Shown here: in pieces, positions 35,504 through 45,452 of the stretch | Position numbering within the stretch: position 1 is the stretch's first letter | Layout: each line of letters opens with the position of its first letter | Assembly (NCBI RefSeq): GCF_022370835.2 | Contig: NZ_CP092365.1 | Coordinates: forward strand, 1,674,001-1,738,000 | Length of the DNA: 64,000 nt | From: Mycolicibacillus parakoreensis | Lineage (GTDB): Bacteria; Actinomycetota; Actinomycetes; Mycobacteriales; Mycobacteriaceae | Reading direction: 5' to 3' | Notes under the pieces: model-generated | The model's database searches: none | The model's input: only the letters and a program-made list of their open reading frames with translations | Told to the model about the DNA's origin: nothing | Made by a program: the position numbers and the translations under genes

Positions 35504-37332
35504 AGCGCACCGTCGCGATAGGCGTCGCGGCAGGCGCGCCGGGCCAGTTTGCCGCTGGTGGTGCGCGGAATCGCGCCGGCCTGGACGAACCGCACATCGG
35601 CGACGGTCAGCCCGTGGACGCGGGTGACCGCGGCGCCGATCGCCTCGATCGCGGGCTGCGGGTCGGCGCGGCCGGTGCCCCGGGCCCGTTCGGCGACGAT
35701 GACCAGCCCGGCGTCGCCGTGGGCGATCGGCGTGGTGAACGCGACGACGTAGCCCCGGCGTGCCATCGACGAGGCGTCGGCCACCGTGGTCTCGATGTCG
35801 TGCGGATAGTGGTCGCGGCCGTCGAGCCGGACCAGGTCGGCCAGCCGGCCGGTCACAAACAGCTCGCCGTCGAGGTAGACGCCGAGATCACCGGTGCGCA
35901 GCCAGTGCGCGCCCGCCGGGACGTCGCCGGCGTGGCCACCGTGGGACAGCCGGGTGTGCAGTACCGCCTCGAAAGCGGCGCGGGACTCCTCGGGCCGGCC
36001 CCAGTAGCCGCGGGCGACGTTGTCGCCGTGCAGCCAGATCTCCCCGATGCGCCCGTCGGGAAGTTCGTCGCCGGTCTGCGGATCGACGATCACCCCGCGC
36101 AGGCTGCGGGCCAGCTGTCCGCACGACACCTGGATCACCGCCTCGGGGGCATCGGCGGCGACCGGCACCGCGCGGCCCGCACCGAGCTGATCCCGGTCGA
36201 AGTACACCGCGTGGGCCTCGGCGCTCGGCGCGGTGGTGGCGATCATCAGCGTCGCCTCGGCGATGCCGTAGGACGGCTTGATCGCGGTGCGTGCCAACCC
36301 GTACGGGGCGAACGCCTTGGTGAACGTGCTGATCGCCTCCATGCTCACCGGTTCGGAGCCGATGATCATCACCACGTTGGCCAGGTCGATCCGCTCATCG
36401 GGGCCCGGCAGCCCCCGTTGCGCGGTGAGCTCATAGGCGAGATTCGGGGCGGCGGTGACCACCTGCCCCTCCCGGGAGCCGGCCGAGAGCGCCTGGATCC
36501 AGCGTTGCGGACGGCGGATGAACGCGGCCGGCGACATCAGCGTCGAGTGGCCGCCGTAGACGGTCGGGAAACCGAGCATCGACAACCCCATATCGTGGTA
36601 GAGCGGTAACCAGCTCACCCCGTGGGTGTTTCGGTTCAACAGGTCGATCGAGAGGATCATCTGCACCAGGTTGGTGCCGACCGCCCGATGGGTGACCTCC
36701 ACGCCCACCGGCGGACGGGTCGCCCCCGAGGTGTACTGCAGATGCGACACCGCGTCGACCTCCAACACCACCGGGGTGAAGTCGTGGCGCGCAGCGTCGG
36801 GGATCTCGTCGATCACCAGCAGGCGGGGACGGCGAGCCGACGGCAACCGGTCCACAAACGCTTCGACGCCGGCCCGGGCGCCCGCGGTGGTCACCACCAC
36901 CGAGGGGGTGCAGTCCGCCAGTGCGGTGCCGAGCCGTTCGGTGTGGCCGGGAAGCTCCGGGGCGAACAGCGGCACCGCGATCGTGCCGGCCTTGATCGCC
37001 GCGAAGAAGCCCGCCACGTAGTCGAGCCCCTGCGGCGCGAGGACCGCCACGCGCTCCCCGGCGCCGGCCAACTGCTGCAGACGGGCGGCGATGGCGGCCA
37101 ACCGAACCCCCAGGTGGGACCAGGTCCACTCCCGCACCTGCGGGTCGCCGGTGCCGGCGAAATCCAGGTACCGAAAGGCCACCGTGTCACCGACGCTGGC
37201 GATGTTGCGCTCGATCAGCGAGATCAACGTGGTGCCCTCGGGCAAAGCGATCTCGCCGTCGGAATCGAGGGTGTCCTCGATGCGCAGCAGCCCGTCGGGG
37301 GCGGCGAACTGTTGTGTCGGGGCGCCGTCCAT
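35500..37332 (-). CDS. Fatty-acyl-AMP ligase (FAAL/FadD-type)
   Basis: 610 residues; activates fatty acids as acyl-adenylates. The P-loop-like motif is HLQYTSGATRPPVGVEVTHRA (about residue 165, read in pieces), where the usual STGTTG is changed, as in FAALs. SWLPLYHDMGL, IGSEPVS, KPSYGIAEATLM and WLRTGDLG follow. IPRTTSGKLARRACRDAY at the C terminus carries the catalytic Lys. FadD31 (Rv1925) of M. tuberculosis is a likely counterpart by position near mpt63, though order is not conserved. First gene of a three-gene operon. The ATG at 37332 starts the family-typical N terminus. Confidence 0.9.
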   Translation of the reverse strand: MDGAPTQQFAAPDGLLRIEDTLDSDGEIALPEGTTLISLIERNIASVGDTVAFRYLDFAGTGDPQVREWTWSHLGVRLAAIAARLQQLAGAGERVAVLAPQGLDYVAGFFAAIKAGTIAVPLFAPELPGHTERLGTALADCTPSVVVTTAGARAGVEAFVDRLPSARRPRLLVIDEIPDAARHDFTPVVLEVDAVSHLQYTSGATRPPVGVEVTHRAVGTNLVQMILSIDLLNRNTHGVSWLPLYHDMGLSMLGFPTVYGGHSTLMSPAAFIRRPQRWIQALSAGSREGQVVTAAPNLAYELTAQRGLPGPDERIDLANVVMIIGSEPVSMEAISTFTKAFAPYGLARTAIKPSYGIAEATLMIATTAPSAEAHAVYFDRDQLGAGRAVPVAADAPEAVIQVSCGQLARSLRGVIVDPQTGDELPDGRIGEIWLHGDNVARGYWGRPEESRAAFEAVLHTRLSHGGHAGDVPAGAHWLRTGDLGVYLDGELFVTGRLADLVRLDGRDHYPHDIETTVADASSMARRGYVVAFTTPIAHGDAGLVIVAERARGTGRADPQPAIEAIGAAVTRVHGLTVADVRFVQAGAIPRTTSGKLARRACRDAYRDGAL

Positions 37333-37370
37333 ACGCGCAGTGTAAGGGGTGGCGGCGCGCGGGCCGCGGC

Positions 37371-37898
37371 TCAGCGCCGGGCCGTGCCGCTGACCGGGTG
37401 GCCGTCGGCCGGCGCCAGTAGACAGATCACGGTGCTCGGCTCTGGCACCGCCCCGGTGCGGTCCTGTATCGAGTCGATCAGGTAGCTGATCGTGTCGCCG
37501 CCGGCGCCCACCGCGCGGCCGGTGTAGGCGGGGTAACCGTCGGCGCACCGGGGGTCGGCGACATCGGCGACCGCCTCGTTGACCGGAACGGTGGCCCGCA
37601 GGAACACCTCGGCGGCGTGCGGGCGGGCGCAGTCGACGACGAGGACGGTGACCACGCTCGGGTCGGTGGGCGGCGGGTCGGCCAGGCAGTCGCCGACCGC
37701 GAGATCGACCCACACCTTGGTGGTCGGCTCCGGCCCCGGCGCGGGGCTCGGCGCGGCCGCGGTGGTCGCCGTTGGGGGCGCACCCGCGGATGTGGACACC
37801 GACGCGGGCGTGGGTGCGGGCGTGGGATCGACCCCGTGGCAGCCGCCGAGCAGCGCCGCACCCGCCGCTGCTGCCCAGACCCCCACCTGAACCCGCAT
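37371..37898 (-). CDS. Putative lipoprotein with septum-formation-like domain
   Basis: 175 residues. Lipobox LLGGC at about residue 20, then a 40-residue Pro/Ala/Thr linker, then a domain with [33 protein letters not shown] and [14 protein letters not shown]. Its four cysteines probably form two disulfides, as in the actinobacterial 'septum formation' domain proteins. Likely exposed on the outer membrane-facing side of the plasma membrane. Divergent from isocitrate lyase across 125 bases. Biochemical role unknown. Confidence 0.72.
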   Translation of the reverse strand: MRVQVGVWAAAAGAALLGGCHGVDPTPAPTPASVSTSAGAPPTATTAAAPSPAPGPEPTTKVWVDLAVGDCLADPPPTDPSVVTVLVVDCARPHAAEVFLRATVPVNEAVADVADPRCADGYPAYTGRAVGAGGDTISYLIDSIQDRTGAVPEPSTVICLLAPADGHPVSGTARR

Positions 37899-38023
37899 CG
37901 GGCCTCCTCACAGCGTCGACAGGCGGCTCCGCTCGGATTCTGCCACGTAAACTTTGTCGCAGTGGGAGACTCACAGCGTTGTGGGCAACCGTGCTCGAAA
38001 GTGCTGAGGAGGAGCGAACGATT

Positions 38024-40327
38024 ATGGCCAAGGCCGAACCGGTCGACGTGGACGCGCAGATCGACGTCACCCAAGACATCGCCGACACCCAGCGCTACTT
38101 CGACAGTGCCCGCTTCGAGGGAATCACCCGGCTCTACACCGCGCGTCAGGTCGTTGAGCAACGCGGCACCATCGCCGTCGACTACACCGTCGCCCGCAAC
38201 GCGGCGGCCGCGTTCTTCACCCGGCTGCGTGAGCTGTTCGCGGAGAAGAAGAGCATCTCCACGTTCGGGCCGTACTCGCCGGGCCAGGCGGTGACCATCA
38301 AACGGATGGGCATCGAGGGGATCTACCTCGGCGGCTGGGCAACCTCGGCGAAGGGCTCGATCAGCGAGGACCCCGGCCCCGACCTGGCCAGCTACCCGTT
38401 GAGCCAGGTCCCCGAGGAGGCGGCCGGGCTGGTGCGCGCCCTGCTGACCGCCGACCGCAACCAGGAGTACCTGCGGTCGAAGCTGAGCGCGGCCGAACGC
38501 GAGAAGACCCCCGCCCACGACTACCGGCCGTTCATCATCGCCGACGCCGACACCGGCCACGGCGGGGATCCGCATGTGCGCAACCTGATTCGGCGTTTCG
38601 TGGAGGCCGGCGTGCCGGGCTACCACATCGAGGACCAGCGTCCGGGCACCAAGAAATGCGGGCACCAGGGCGGCAAGGTTCTGGTGCCCTCCGATGAGCA
38701 GATCAAGCGGCTCAACACCGCCCGCTTCCAGCTCGACATCATGCGGGTTCCCGGCATCATCGTCGCCCGCACCGACGCCGAGGCCGCGAACCTCATCGAC
38801 AGCCGCGGCGACGAACGCGACCAACCGTTCCTGTTGGGCGCGACGAACGTGACCATCCCCTCCTACAAGTCGTGCTTCTTGGCGTTGATGCGTCACTTCC
38901 ACACCGAGCTGGGGGTCAGCGAGCTCGTCGGGCACCTGCTGTATTCGCTGCCCGACGGCGAGTACGCCGCGGCCGACGCGTGGCTGGAGAAGCAGGGACT
39001 GTTCGCGGTGGCCGCCGAGGCGGTCGAGGCGTGGCGGGCCAGCGGCGCGGAATCGATCGAGTCGCACTACGACAAGGTCGAGTCGCAGTTCGTGCAGGCA
39101 TGGCAGGACGACGCCGGGCTGACCACCTACGGGGAGGCCGTCGCCGATCTGCTGGAGTTCGCCGAGCAGGAGAACGAGGCGCGGGCGCTGAGCGCCGCAG
39201 AGTGGCGTGACTTCGCCCGCACCGCCTCGCTGTACACCGCCGGGGCGAAGGCCCGCGAACTCGGCGTCGCGGCCACCTGGGACTGCGAGCTGGCCAAGAC
39301 CCCGGAGGGCTACTACCAGATCCGCGGCGGCATTCCCTACGCGATCGCCAAATCGCTGGCCGCCGCACCGTTCGCCGATCTGCTGTGGATGGAGACCAAA
39401 ACCGCCGACCTCGACGACGCCCGGCAGTTCGCCGACGCCATCCACGCGGTCTACCCCGACAAGATGCTGGCTTACAACCTCTCCCCCTCGTTCAACTGGG
39501 ACACCACCGGCATGAGCGACGACGAGATGCGCCAGTTCCCCGCCGAGCTGGGCAAGATGGGGTTCGTCTTCAATTTCATGACGTACGGCGGCCACCAGAT
39601 CGACGGGGTCGCCGCCGAAGAGTTCGCCGGTGCCCTGCGGCAGGACGGCATGCTGGCGCTGGCCCGGCTGCAGCGCAAGATGCGGCTGACCGAATCGCCC
39701 TACCGCACCCCGCAGACTCTGGTCGGCGGACCCCGCAGCGACGCCGCGCTGGCCGCCTCGTCCGGGCGCACCGCGACCACCAAGGCGATGGGCGAGGGCT
39801 CCACCCAGCATCAGCACCTGGTCCAGACCGAGGTGCCCAAGAAACTGCTCGAGGAGTGGCTGGCGCTCTGGGGCGAGCACTACAAGCTCGACGAGAAGTT
39901 CCGGGTCGACCTGCGGCCGCGGCGCGCGGGCGGGGAGCTGCTCGAACTGGGCATCTACGGTGAGCGGTCCGACGGTGAGGAGAAACTCGCCAACGTCATC
40001 GTCGACCCGATCAAAGACCGGCACGGCCGCAGCATCCTCACCGTCCGCGACCAGAACACGTTCGCCGAGGCGCTGCGTCAGAAGCGGCTGATGACGCTGA
40101 TCCACCTGTGGCTGGTGCACCGGTTCAAAGCCGACGCCCTCTACTACGTCACCCCGACCGAGGACAACGTGTATCAGACCGAGAAGATGAAGTCGCACGG
40201 CATCTTCAGCGACGTCCACCAGGAGGTCGGCGAGATCATCGTCGCGGAGGTGAACCACCAGCGCATCGCCGAACTGCTCGCCGCCGACCGGGTGGCGCTG
40301 CAACGGCTGATCAAGAAGGAAAACTAG
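38024..40327 (+). CDS. aceA: Isocitrate lyase, large type 2 (ICL2)
   Basis: 767 residues; cleaves isocitrate to glyoxylate and succinate for growth on fatty acids. The active-site loop KKCGH is at residues 210-214 (Cys212), and NLSPSFNWD (about 484) and the [13 protein letters not shown] region complete the family marks. The extra about 150 C-terminal residues define ICL2, which in the tuberculosis enzyme is an acetyl-CoA-responsive regulatory domain. In H37Rv the equivalent gene is split into aceAa/aceAb; here it is intact. TGAGGAGGAG supplies the ribosome site. Upstream, AAACTTTG (37952-37959) resembles part of a RamB box, weakly. Confidence 0.95.
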   Translation: MAKAEPVDVDAQIDVTQDIADTQRYFDSARFEGITRLYTARQVVEQRGTIAVDYTVARNAAAAFFTRLRELFAEKKSISTFGPYSPGQAVTIKRMGIEGIYLGGWATSAKGSISEDPGPDLASYPLSQVPEEAAGLVRALLTADRNQEYLRSKLSAAEREKTPAHDYRPFIIADADTGHGGDPHVRNLIRRFVEAGVPGYHIEDQRPGTKKCGHQGGKVLVPSDEQIKRLNTARFQLDIMRVPGIIVARTDAEAANLIDSRGDERDQPFLLGATNVTIPSYKSCFLALMRHFHTELGVSELVGHLLYSLPDGEYAAADAWLEKQGLFAVAAEAVEAWRASGAESIESHYDKVESQFVQAWQDDAGLTTYGEAVADLLEFAEQENEARALSAAEWRDFARTASLYTAGAKARELGVAATWDCELAKTPEGYYQIRGGIPYAIAKSLAAAPFADLLWMETKTADLDDARQFADAIHAVYPDKMLAYNLSPSFNWDTTGMSDDEMRQFPAELGKMGFVFNFMTYGGHQIDGVAAEEFAGALRQDGMLALARLQRKMRLTESPYRTPQTLVGGPRSDAALAASSGRTATTKAMGEGSTQHQHLVQTEVPKKLLEEWLALWGEHYKLDEKFRVDLRPRRAGGELLELGIYGERSDGEEKLANVIVDPIKDRHGRSILTVRDQNTFAEALRQKRLMTLIHLWLVHRFKADALYYVTPTEDNVYQTEKMKSHGIFSDVHQEVGEIIVAEVNHQRIAELLAADRVALQRLIKKEN

Positions 40328-40458
40328 CCGCTCCCCCACACCCGCCGCGCGTCGCGGGCCCGACTTGCCGGGCAACACAACTCGCGTCTGCCGGGTCGGC
40401 CCATTACTCTGAAGCAGACCCCGAAGACGACGATAGCGACGCGAGGCGGTGGGTGCCG
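40328..40458. promoter_or_regulatory. Cutinase promoter region
   Basis: 131 bases without a gene. A -10-like TACTCT is at 40406-40411 (after CCAT), about 48 bases ahead of the cutinase ATG. Nothing else recognised. Confidence 0.35.
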
Positions 40459-41157
40459 ATGACCGGAAACAGTTTGACCGTGTGGGCGCGGCTGTGGGCA
40501 GCTCTGGCCGTGACGGGCGGGGCTGCGCTCAGTGTGCCTGCGGTCACCCCCGTCGCTGGCGCCGAACCGTGCCCCGACGTCGACGTGGTGTTCGCCCGGG
40601 GCACCTTCGAGCCGCCCGGCGCCGGCGGGGTCGGCCAGGATTTCGTCGACACCCTGCGCGGCCGCCTCGGTGACAAGTCCGTCGACGTGTATCCGGTGAA
40701 CTACCCGGCCAGCACCGATTTCCCCACCGCCGCCCAGGGCGTCATCGACGCCAGCAACCACATCCAGAACCGGGTGAACGCCTGCCCCGACACCAAGATG
40801 GTGCTCGGCGGGTTCTCCCAGGGGGCGGCGGTGATGGGCTACGTCACCGCGGACAAGATCCCCGACGACTTCACCCCGCCGGACGGCATCACCGGACCGA
40901 TGCCGCCGGAGGTGGCCGACCACGTCGCGGCGGTCGCCCTGTTCGGCGAGCCCTCCCAGGACTTCCTCAACCAGATCGACGCGCCGCCGATCAACATCGG
41001 GTCGCGCTATGCGCCCAAGACGATCAACCTGTGCATCGACACCGACCCGATCTGTTCGCCGACCGGCAATGACGGCGGGTCCCACGGCCTGTACGCGGCC
41101 AACGGCATGACCGGCCGGGCCGCCGACTTCGTGGCCCAGCGACTCAACCGGTGGTGA
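40459..41157 (+). CDS. Cutinase-like secreted esterase (CULP family)
   Basis: 232 residues, exported. The signal peptide ends near VAGA, and the mature protein begins EPCPDVDVVFARGTFEPPG. The catalytic triad is Ser in GGFSQGAAV, Asp in NLCIDTDPIC and His in GSHGLYA. Four conserved cysteines pair as in cutinases. Mycobacterial CULPs hydrolyse lipid esters at or outside the cell wall. The ATG at 40459 gives a normal signal peptide; a GTG six bases earlier is possible. Convergent with the SGNH hydrolase gene, with directly abutting stops. Confidence 0.92.
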   Translation: MTGNSLTVWARLWAALAVTGGAALSVPAVTPVAGAEPCPDVDVVFARGTFEPPGAGGVGQDFVDTLRGRLGDKSVDVYPVNYPASTDFPTAAQGVIDASNHIQNRVNACPDTKMVLGGFSQGAAVMGYVTADKIPDDFTPPDGITGPMPPEVADHVAAVALFGEPSQDFLNQIDAPPINIGSRYAPKTINLCIDTDPICSPTGNDGGSHGLYAANGMTGRAADFVAQRLNRW

Positions 41158-41853
41158 TCAGCCCGCCAGCCGTGCGCTGATCAGCGGGGCGATGCGCGTG
41201 GCGAGGTAGGCGTGGCCGGCGTCGTTGGGGTGGATGCCGTCGGCGCCGATCAGATCCGGTCGCCCGACGAACCATCCCTCGGCCAGTGGGTCGACGAAAT
41301 CACCGCCGACCAGCCAGGTCTGCGCGGCGAGGGTGTCGCGCACCCGCCAGATCGCGGCGGGGACGTCGGCGGTTGGCCACGGTGGGCCGATCACCAGCAG
41401 GGTGGCGGTCGGGGCCAGATCGCGGGCCCGGGCGAGCGCGTCGTGCATGGTCCCGGCGAGCAGGCCCGGGTCGGCCACGTCGTCGTTGCGTGACCCGAAG
41501 AACACCACCAGGGCGTCGTCGACGGTGACCGCGCGCGGCACCAGGTCGACGAACAGGTTCCCGTGGTTGCCGCGCACCCCGTAGCCGGCGCCGCCCTCGG
41601 CGGCCACCGAGGCGGTGACCGGGTTGCCGTCGCGCAGCAACTCCTGACCGGCGCGGGTCGTCCATCCGTTGGCGCCCAGCCCGCCCTCCGGGCCGCCGGT
41701 GGTGTAGGAATCCCCGATCACCGCGATGCGGCTGATCCGGACGTCGTGGTCGGTGAGGCGCGGCGGTGTTGCCGGTGCGCGGTACCCGCTGATGACGACG
41801 GCGCCCACCAGGACGGCGACCGTCGCGACGCCCACGATCACCGGAGTGCGCAT
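41158..41853 (-). CDS. SGNH/GDSL-type hydrolase, membrane-anchored or secreted
   Basis: 231 residues. N-terminal hydrophobic segment VGVATVAVLVGAVVISGY (about 7-24), then an SGNH esterase core. Block I is VIGDSYTTGG with the nucleophile Ser, block III has FFGSRNDD, and block V is DGIHPNDAGH with Asp and His. It acts outside the membrane, probably on acyl or acetyl esters of the envelope. It abuts the cutinase stop. The next gene upstream on the same strand is an acyltransferase-3, suggesting opposing acylation and deacylation activities. Confidence 0.87.
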   Translation of the reverse strand: MRTPVIVGVATVAVLVGAVVISGYRAPATPPRLTDHDVRISRIAVIGDSYTTGGPEGGLGANGWTTRAGQELLRDGNPVTASVAAEGGAGYGVRGNHGNLFVDLVPRAVTVDDALVVFFGSRNDDVADPGLLAGTMHDALARARDLAPTATLLVIGPPWPTADVPAAIWRVRDTLAAQTWLVGGDFVDPLAEGWFVGRPDLIGADGIHPNDAGHAYLATRIAPLISARLAG

Positions 41854-41921
41854 CACAGCCGCCCGAGCCTTCCGTCGTCGCCGAATCGGTTTTGCGAAAC
41901 GTAATCAAACCAAACCGGCGA

Positions 41922-43127
41922 TCACCGGGCTGCAGCGGCCATCTGGGCCGGTGGTGCGGCGCCCGCGGCGGCGACCGGTGGCGCCACCGGGGTGTCGGTG
42001 TCACGGACGTCGACCATGCGGCGCATCCACCGCCGCGTCGGCTCCTCCACACCGTGGTAGAGCAGGCTCGCTCCCGCCAGACAGACCGCCAGTATCCCGA
42101 GCACCACCAGCTTCCACTGTCCGGCGGTCAGGTCCAGGTCGTATTCGATCGCCACCCAGTTCCAGCCGGTGTGGACCAGTTCGTGGACCATGTACAACGC
42201 GAACGAGATCTGGCCGCCGTAGATCAGCGGCCGCGTCGCCAAAAGACGCGGCAGGCTGCCGACCCCCACCGCCAGGGTGACCACCAGCGGCACGAACAGC
42301 ACGTCCACCAGCCCACGCGCATCGGGCACGGTGGCCATCGGGTGGGCGTCGAACCAGTACAGGGCGGCGACGATCAGCACGATCAGCAGCACCGACAGCC
42401 AGCCCACGCCCATCCGGGTGCGGTGCGTCAGGTGCAGTTTGCGCACCGCGGCGCAGGCCAGCGCCCCAGCGGTGAACTGCATGACGATCCGCGGCAGCCA
42501 ACTCCACGGGGTGTAGAACTCGCCGGTGGCCAACAGCAGCAGAATCGGCGGCAGCGAAGCGGCGAAGGCCAGCCACAGCAAACCGCGCGCCCGGGTCACC
42601 CGGGCCACCCGGGCCACCACCAGGATGAGCAGCCCGAACAGCAGGTAGGCGAGCCACTCGGCGCTGATCGACCAGGCCGGGCCGTCCCAGCTGGTGTCAT
42701 CGAAATACGGTTCGAACCACAGTTGCACCAACAGCAGCTGCCGCAGGTAGCTGACCGCGGTGAGCCGATCTGCCTGCTCGGCGGGCGTGTCACCGACGTT
42801 GAGGGTGAAGATGATCCACGCCGCCGCCAGGTGCAGGGTCACCAGGTAGACCGGCCAGACCCGCGCCAGACGCAGCCAGAGGAAGCGCAGCGTCGCCCGC
42901 GTCGACCAGGACTGCCCCATCCGATTGAGATAGTTCCACGTCAGCACGAAACCGCTGAGGATGAAGAACAGGTCGACCCCCTGGGCACCGGTGTCGAGGA
43001 TCGGGGCGAGCACCTCGGCGCGGTAGGGGGCCGCCCCGGCCAGCAGCGGCCGGAAATGAAACAACACCACCCACAGGGCAGCCACGATCCGCAGGCCGGT
43101 CAGTGCCCTGATCTCTCCGCTGCCCAC
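41922..43127 (-). CDS. Acyltransferase-3 family integral membrane protein (OafA/YrhL type)
   Basis: About 401 residues with ten or more membrane spans. Family marks: IRALTGLRIVAALWVVLFHF with the catalytic-site His near the N terminus, GVDLFFILSGFVLTWNYL, WSISAEWLAYLLFG and SFALYMVHELVH. These enzymes move acyl groups across the membrane onto sugars or lipids of the envelope. The C-terminal Pro/Ala tail is low complexity. GTG at 43127 is preferred; another in-frame GTG at 43244 would add 39 basic residues. The upstream spacer has a duplicated CGACGAGAGAC. Confidence 0.87.
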   Translation of the reverse strand: MGSGEIRALTGLRIVAALWVVLFHFRPLLAGAAPYRAEVLAPILDTGAQGVDLFFILSGFVLTWNYLNRMGQSWSTRATLRFLWLRLARVWPVYLVTLHLAAAWIIFTLNVGDTPAEQADRLTAVSYLRQLLLVQLWFEPYFDDTSWDGPAWSISAEWLAYLLFGLLILVVARVARVTRARGLLWLAFAASLPPILLLLATGEFYTPWSWLPRIVMQFTAGALACAAVRKLHLTHRTRMGVGWLSVLLIVLIVAALYWFDAHPMATVPDARGLVDVLFVPLVVTLAVGVGSLPRLLATRPLIYGGQISFALYMVHELVHTGWNWVAIEYDLDLTAGQWKLVVLGILAVCLAGASLLYHGVEEPTRRWMRRMVDVRDTDTPVAPPVAAAGAAPPAQMAAAAR

Positions 43128-43403
43128 CGTGGTCTCTCGTCGGTCTCTCGTCGGTGCCCGTTGCTGTGTGGTGGCCTGGTGCGGGTCGGATGTGGCACCG
43201 CCTGTCCTAACCCGCCGATTCCGCAGGGTAACAGCCGAAACCACCGGAATCGGGGAGGCAACCGGCGCCGCGTCCGCATCGAGACCGGGCCCTCGGTGCC
43301 CGCCGGGTGTGGCATGCGGCTGTCGCGGCGCGACCGGTGATTCTGGTCATGTCTGGTGTGGCGGCCCGGTCGGCACCGCCGACGGCGCGTAAGGTGGAGT
43401 GCC

Positions 43404-43886
43404 ATGTGGACGCGGGTGGTGACGGCGGGCGCGGCGCTCTGCGCGGCCGCGCTGACCGGCGCGACCACCGCGCTGGCCGACCCCGAGCCGGCCCCGGAAC
43501 CGGCCCCGACCCCCGGCGCCGAGGCGCCGGACACGCAGGCGGCGACCTCGATCGAGGAGGACGGCACCTACCAGGTCGGTGAGCAGATCCTGCCCGGCAC
43601 CTACACCTCGGCGGGTCCCGCGGAGGACGCCACCTGCTACTGGCGGCGCAGCCGGGACGGCGAGATCGTCGACAACGCGATGACCAAGAAGCCGCAGGTC
43701 GTGCAGATCGAGCCGACCGACAGCGAGTTTCGGACCAGCGGATGCCAACCCTGGCAGCGCACCGACGGCGAACAGGCCCCGCCCGGACTCGACCCGGCCG
43801 CGGCGAAGAACCAACTGCGTGACGAGATCGGCAAACTCAATCTGGGCTCGCTCCTGCACGGCGGTGGGCAGGTACCCGGGCCCTGA
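43404..43886 (+). CDS. Secreted protein of unknown function (Rv1906c-like)
   Basis: 160 residues. The signal peptide ends TTALA, then a Pro/Glu/Ala-rich linker, then a compact domain with DGTYQVGEQILPGTYTSAG, CYWRRSRDGEIVDN, FRTSGCQPW and two cysteines likely to bond. The 'xYxVGxdIxPGTYxS' pattern occurs in many secreted actinobacterial proteins of unknown role. The C-terminal NQLRDEIGKLNLGSLLHGG is amphipathic. Position next to the transporter resembles the Rv1902c-Rv1906c area in M. tuberculosis. No enzyme motif seen. Confidence 0.7.
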   Translation: MWTRVVTAGAALCAAALTGATTALADPEPAPEPAPTPGAEAPDTQAATSIEEDGTYQVGEQILPGTYTSAGPAEDATCYWRRSRDGEIVDNAMTKKPQVVQIEPTDSEFRTSGCQPWQRTDGEQAPPGLDPAAAKNQLRDEIGKLNLGSLLHGGGQVPGP

Positions 43887-44003
43887 GCGGCCGGGCTGCC
43901 CGGGGGCTGGTCGCCGCCGGAAATCGCTACTCGCTAGCGAATGCCCTACGCTGACGGGACCGACACCACTTCGGCGACGAGGGAGAAGGAGGGCGGCACC
44001 CGC

Positions 44004-45431
44004 GTGGCAAGTTCGGCTGTAGACGCCACGCAGGATGCGTCATCATTGCGGGCGGAAGACATCACGGTCACCGACCCGAAAGTCGTCAAACGGGCGGTCG
44101 CGGCGGCGACCGTCGGCAACATCACCGAGTGGTACGACTTCGGGGTCTACGGGTATTTCATCCTCACCCTGCAGAAGGTGTTCTTCGCCGGGATGTCCGA
44201 CACCGCCTCGCTGATCGCGGCGTTCGGCGTCTTCGCCTCCTCGTTTCTGGTGCGGCCCATCGGCGGGCTGATCTTCGGGTCGCTGGGCGACCGGATCGGG
44301 CGCACGAAGGTGTTGGCGATGACGGTCATCCTCATGGCCGCCAGCACGTTTTGCATCGGTCTGGTGCCCAGTTACGACTCGATCGGCATCGCGGCACCGA
44401 TCCTGGTGCTGCTCGCCAAGCTCGGGCAGGGGCTGTCGACCGGCGGCGAGTACAGCGGATCGATGACGTTCATCGCCGAGTACACCCCGGACAAGCGCCG
44501 CGGCTTCACCGGCAGCTGGCTGGAGTTCGGCACCTTCACCGGCTACTCCCTCGGCGCGGCGACCGTGGCGATCCTCACCGCGGTGATGCCCGAGGACGAC
44601 CTGCTGAGCTGGGGATACCGCATCCCGTTCCTGCTCGCGTTGCCGCTGGGGATGGTGGGGCTGTTCCTGCGGCTGCGGTTGGAGGAGACACCGGCGTTCG
44701 AGAAGCTGCTCGAAGAGCAGTCGGAGCACCAGCACGACGAGTCCAAGGCCGGGGTGCGCGCGGTCTTCGTGCACTACTGGCGGGCCATCCTGCTCTGCGG
44801 GGGCATCGTGATCACCTGGAACATCACCAACTACATGCTCACCAGCTACATCCCCACCTATCTGGCCGACCTGCCCGAGTTCGGCCTCGGCGGCGGGGTG
44901 GATCAGACCGCGACCCAGTTCATGCAGATCGCGGTGCTGGTGATGTTGATCGTGCTGATCCCGATCATCGGCCGGCTCAGCGACCGGGTCGGGCGGCGTC
45001 CGGTTCTCGCGACCGGGGCGATCGGGTTGATCGTGCTGTCGCTGCCGGCGGTGCTGCTGCTGCGCGGCGGCACCGTGGTCAGCACATTCGCCGGGCTGCT
45101 GATACTCGGGTTGATGCTGGCCTGTTTCTCCGGCACCGCGCCGTCGACGCTGCCGGCCCTGTTCCCCACCCAGGTCCGCTACAGCGGGCTGGCGATCTCG
45201 TTCAACATCTTCGTCTCGCTGTTCGGCGGGACGACCGCCTTGGTCATGAGCACGTTGCTGTCGGCCACCAAGGACCTCAACTGGCCCGGCTACTACCTGA
45301 TCGCCGCCGGCGCGATCGGGCTGGTCAGTATCGCGTTGATCACCGAACCCAACGGCAAGCCGCTTCCCGGGGCCACCCCGGCGGTGAGCACCCACGAGGA
45401 GGCGCACGCCCTGGTGGCCTCGCAGGACTGA
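44004..45431 (+). CDS. MFS transporter, metabolite:H+ symporter (MHS) family
   Basis: 475 residues with 12 membrane spans. The MHS signature NITEWYDFGVYGYF opens TM1 (about residues 40-53), GSLGDRIGRTKVL is the loop 2-3 motif, and GGEYSGSMTFIAEYTPDKRRG is the central family mark (read in pieces). Relatives carry proline/betaine, alpha-ketoglutarate, shikimate or citrate; the M. tuberculosis counterpart Rv1902c is annotated nanT. Substrate undetermined. GTG 44004 with GGAGGG upstream is preferred over the ATG at 43941. Confidence 0.9.
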   Translation: MASSAVDATQDASSLRAEDITVTDPKVVKRAVAAATVGNITEWYDFGVYGYFILTLQKVFFAGMSDTASLIAAFGVFASSFLVRPIGGLIFGSLGDRIGRTKVLAMTVILMAASTFCIGLVPSYDSIGIAAPILVLLAKLGQGLSTGGEYSGSMTFIAEYTPDKRRGFTGSWLEFGTFTGYSLGAATVAILTAVMPEDDLLSWGYRIPFLLALPLGMVGLFLRLRLEETPAFEKLLEEQSEHQHDESKAGVRAVFVHYWRAILLCGGIVITWNITNYMLTSYIPTYLADLPEFGLGGGVDQTATQFMQIAVLVMLIVLIPIIGRLSDRVGRRPVLATGAIGLIVLSLPAVLLLRGGTVVSTFAGLLILGLMLACFSGTAPSTLPALFPTQVRYSGLAISFNIFVSLFGGTTALVMSTLLSATKDLNWPGYYLIAAGAIGLVSIALITEPNGKPLPGATPAVSTHEEAHALVASQD

Positions 45432-45452
45432 AGGACTGGACTGACCACGGGA

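Noticed and set aside
37952..37963. RamB-like AAACTTTG upstream of aceA
   Set aside because: Only eight of about twelve positions match, so it is mentioned with the gene but not called as a site.
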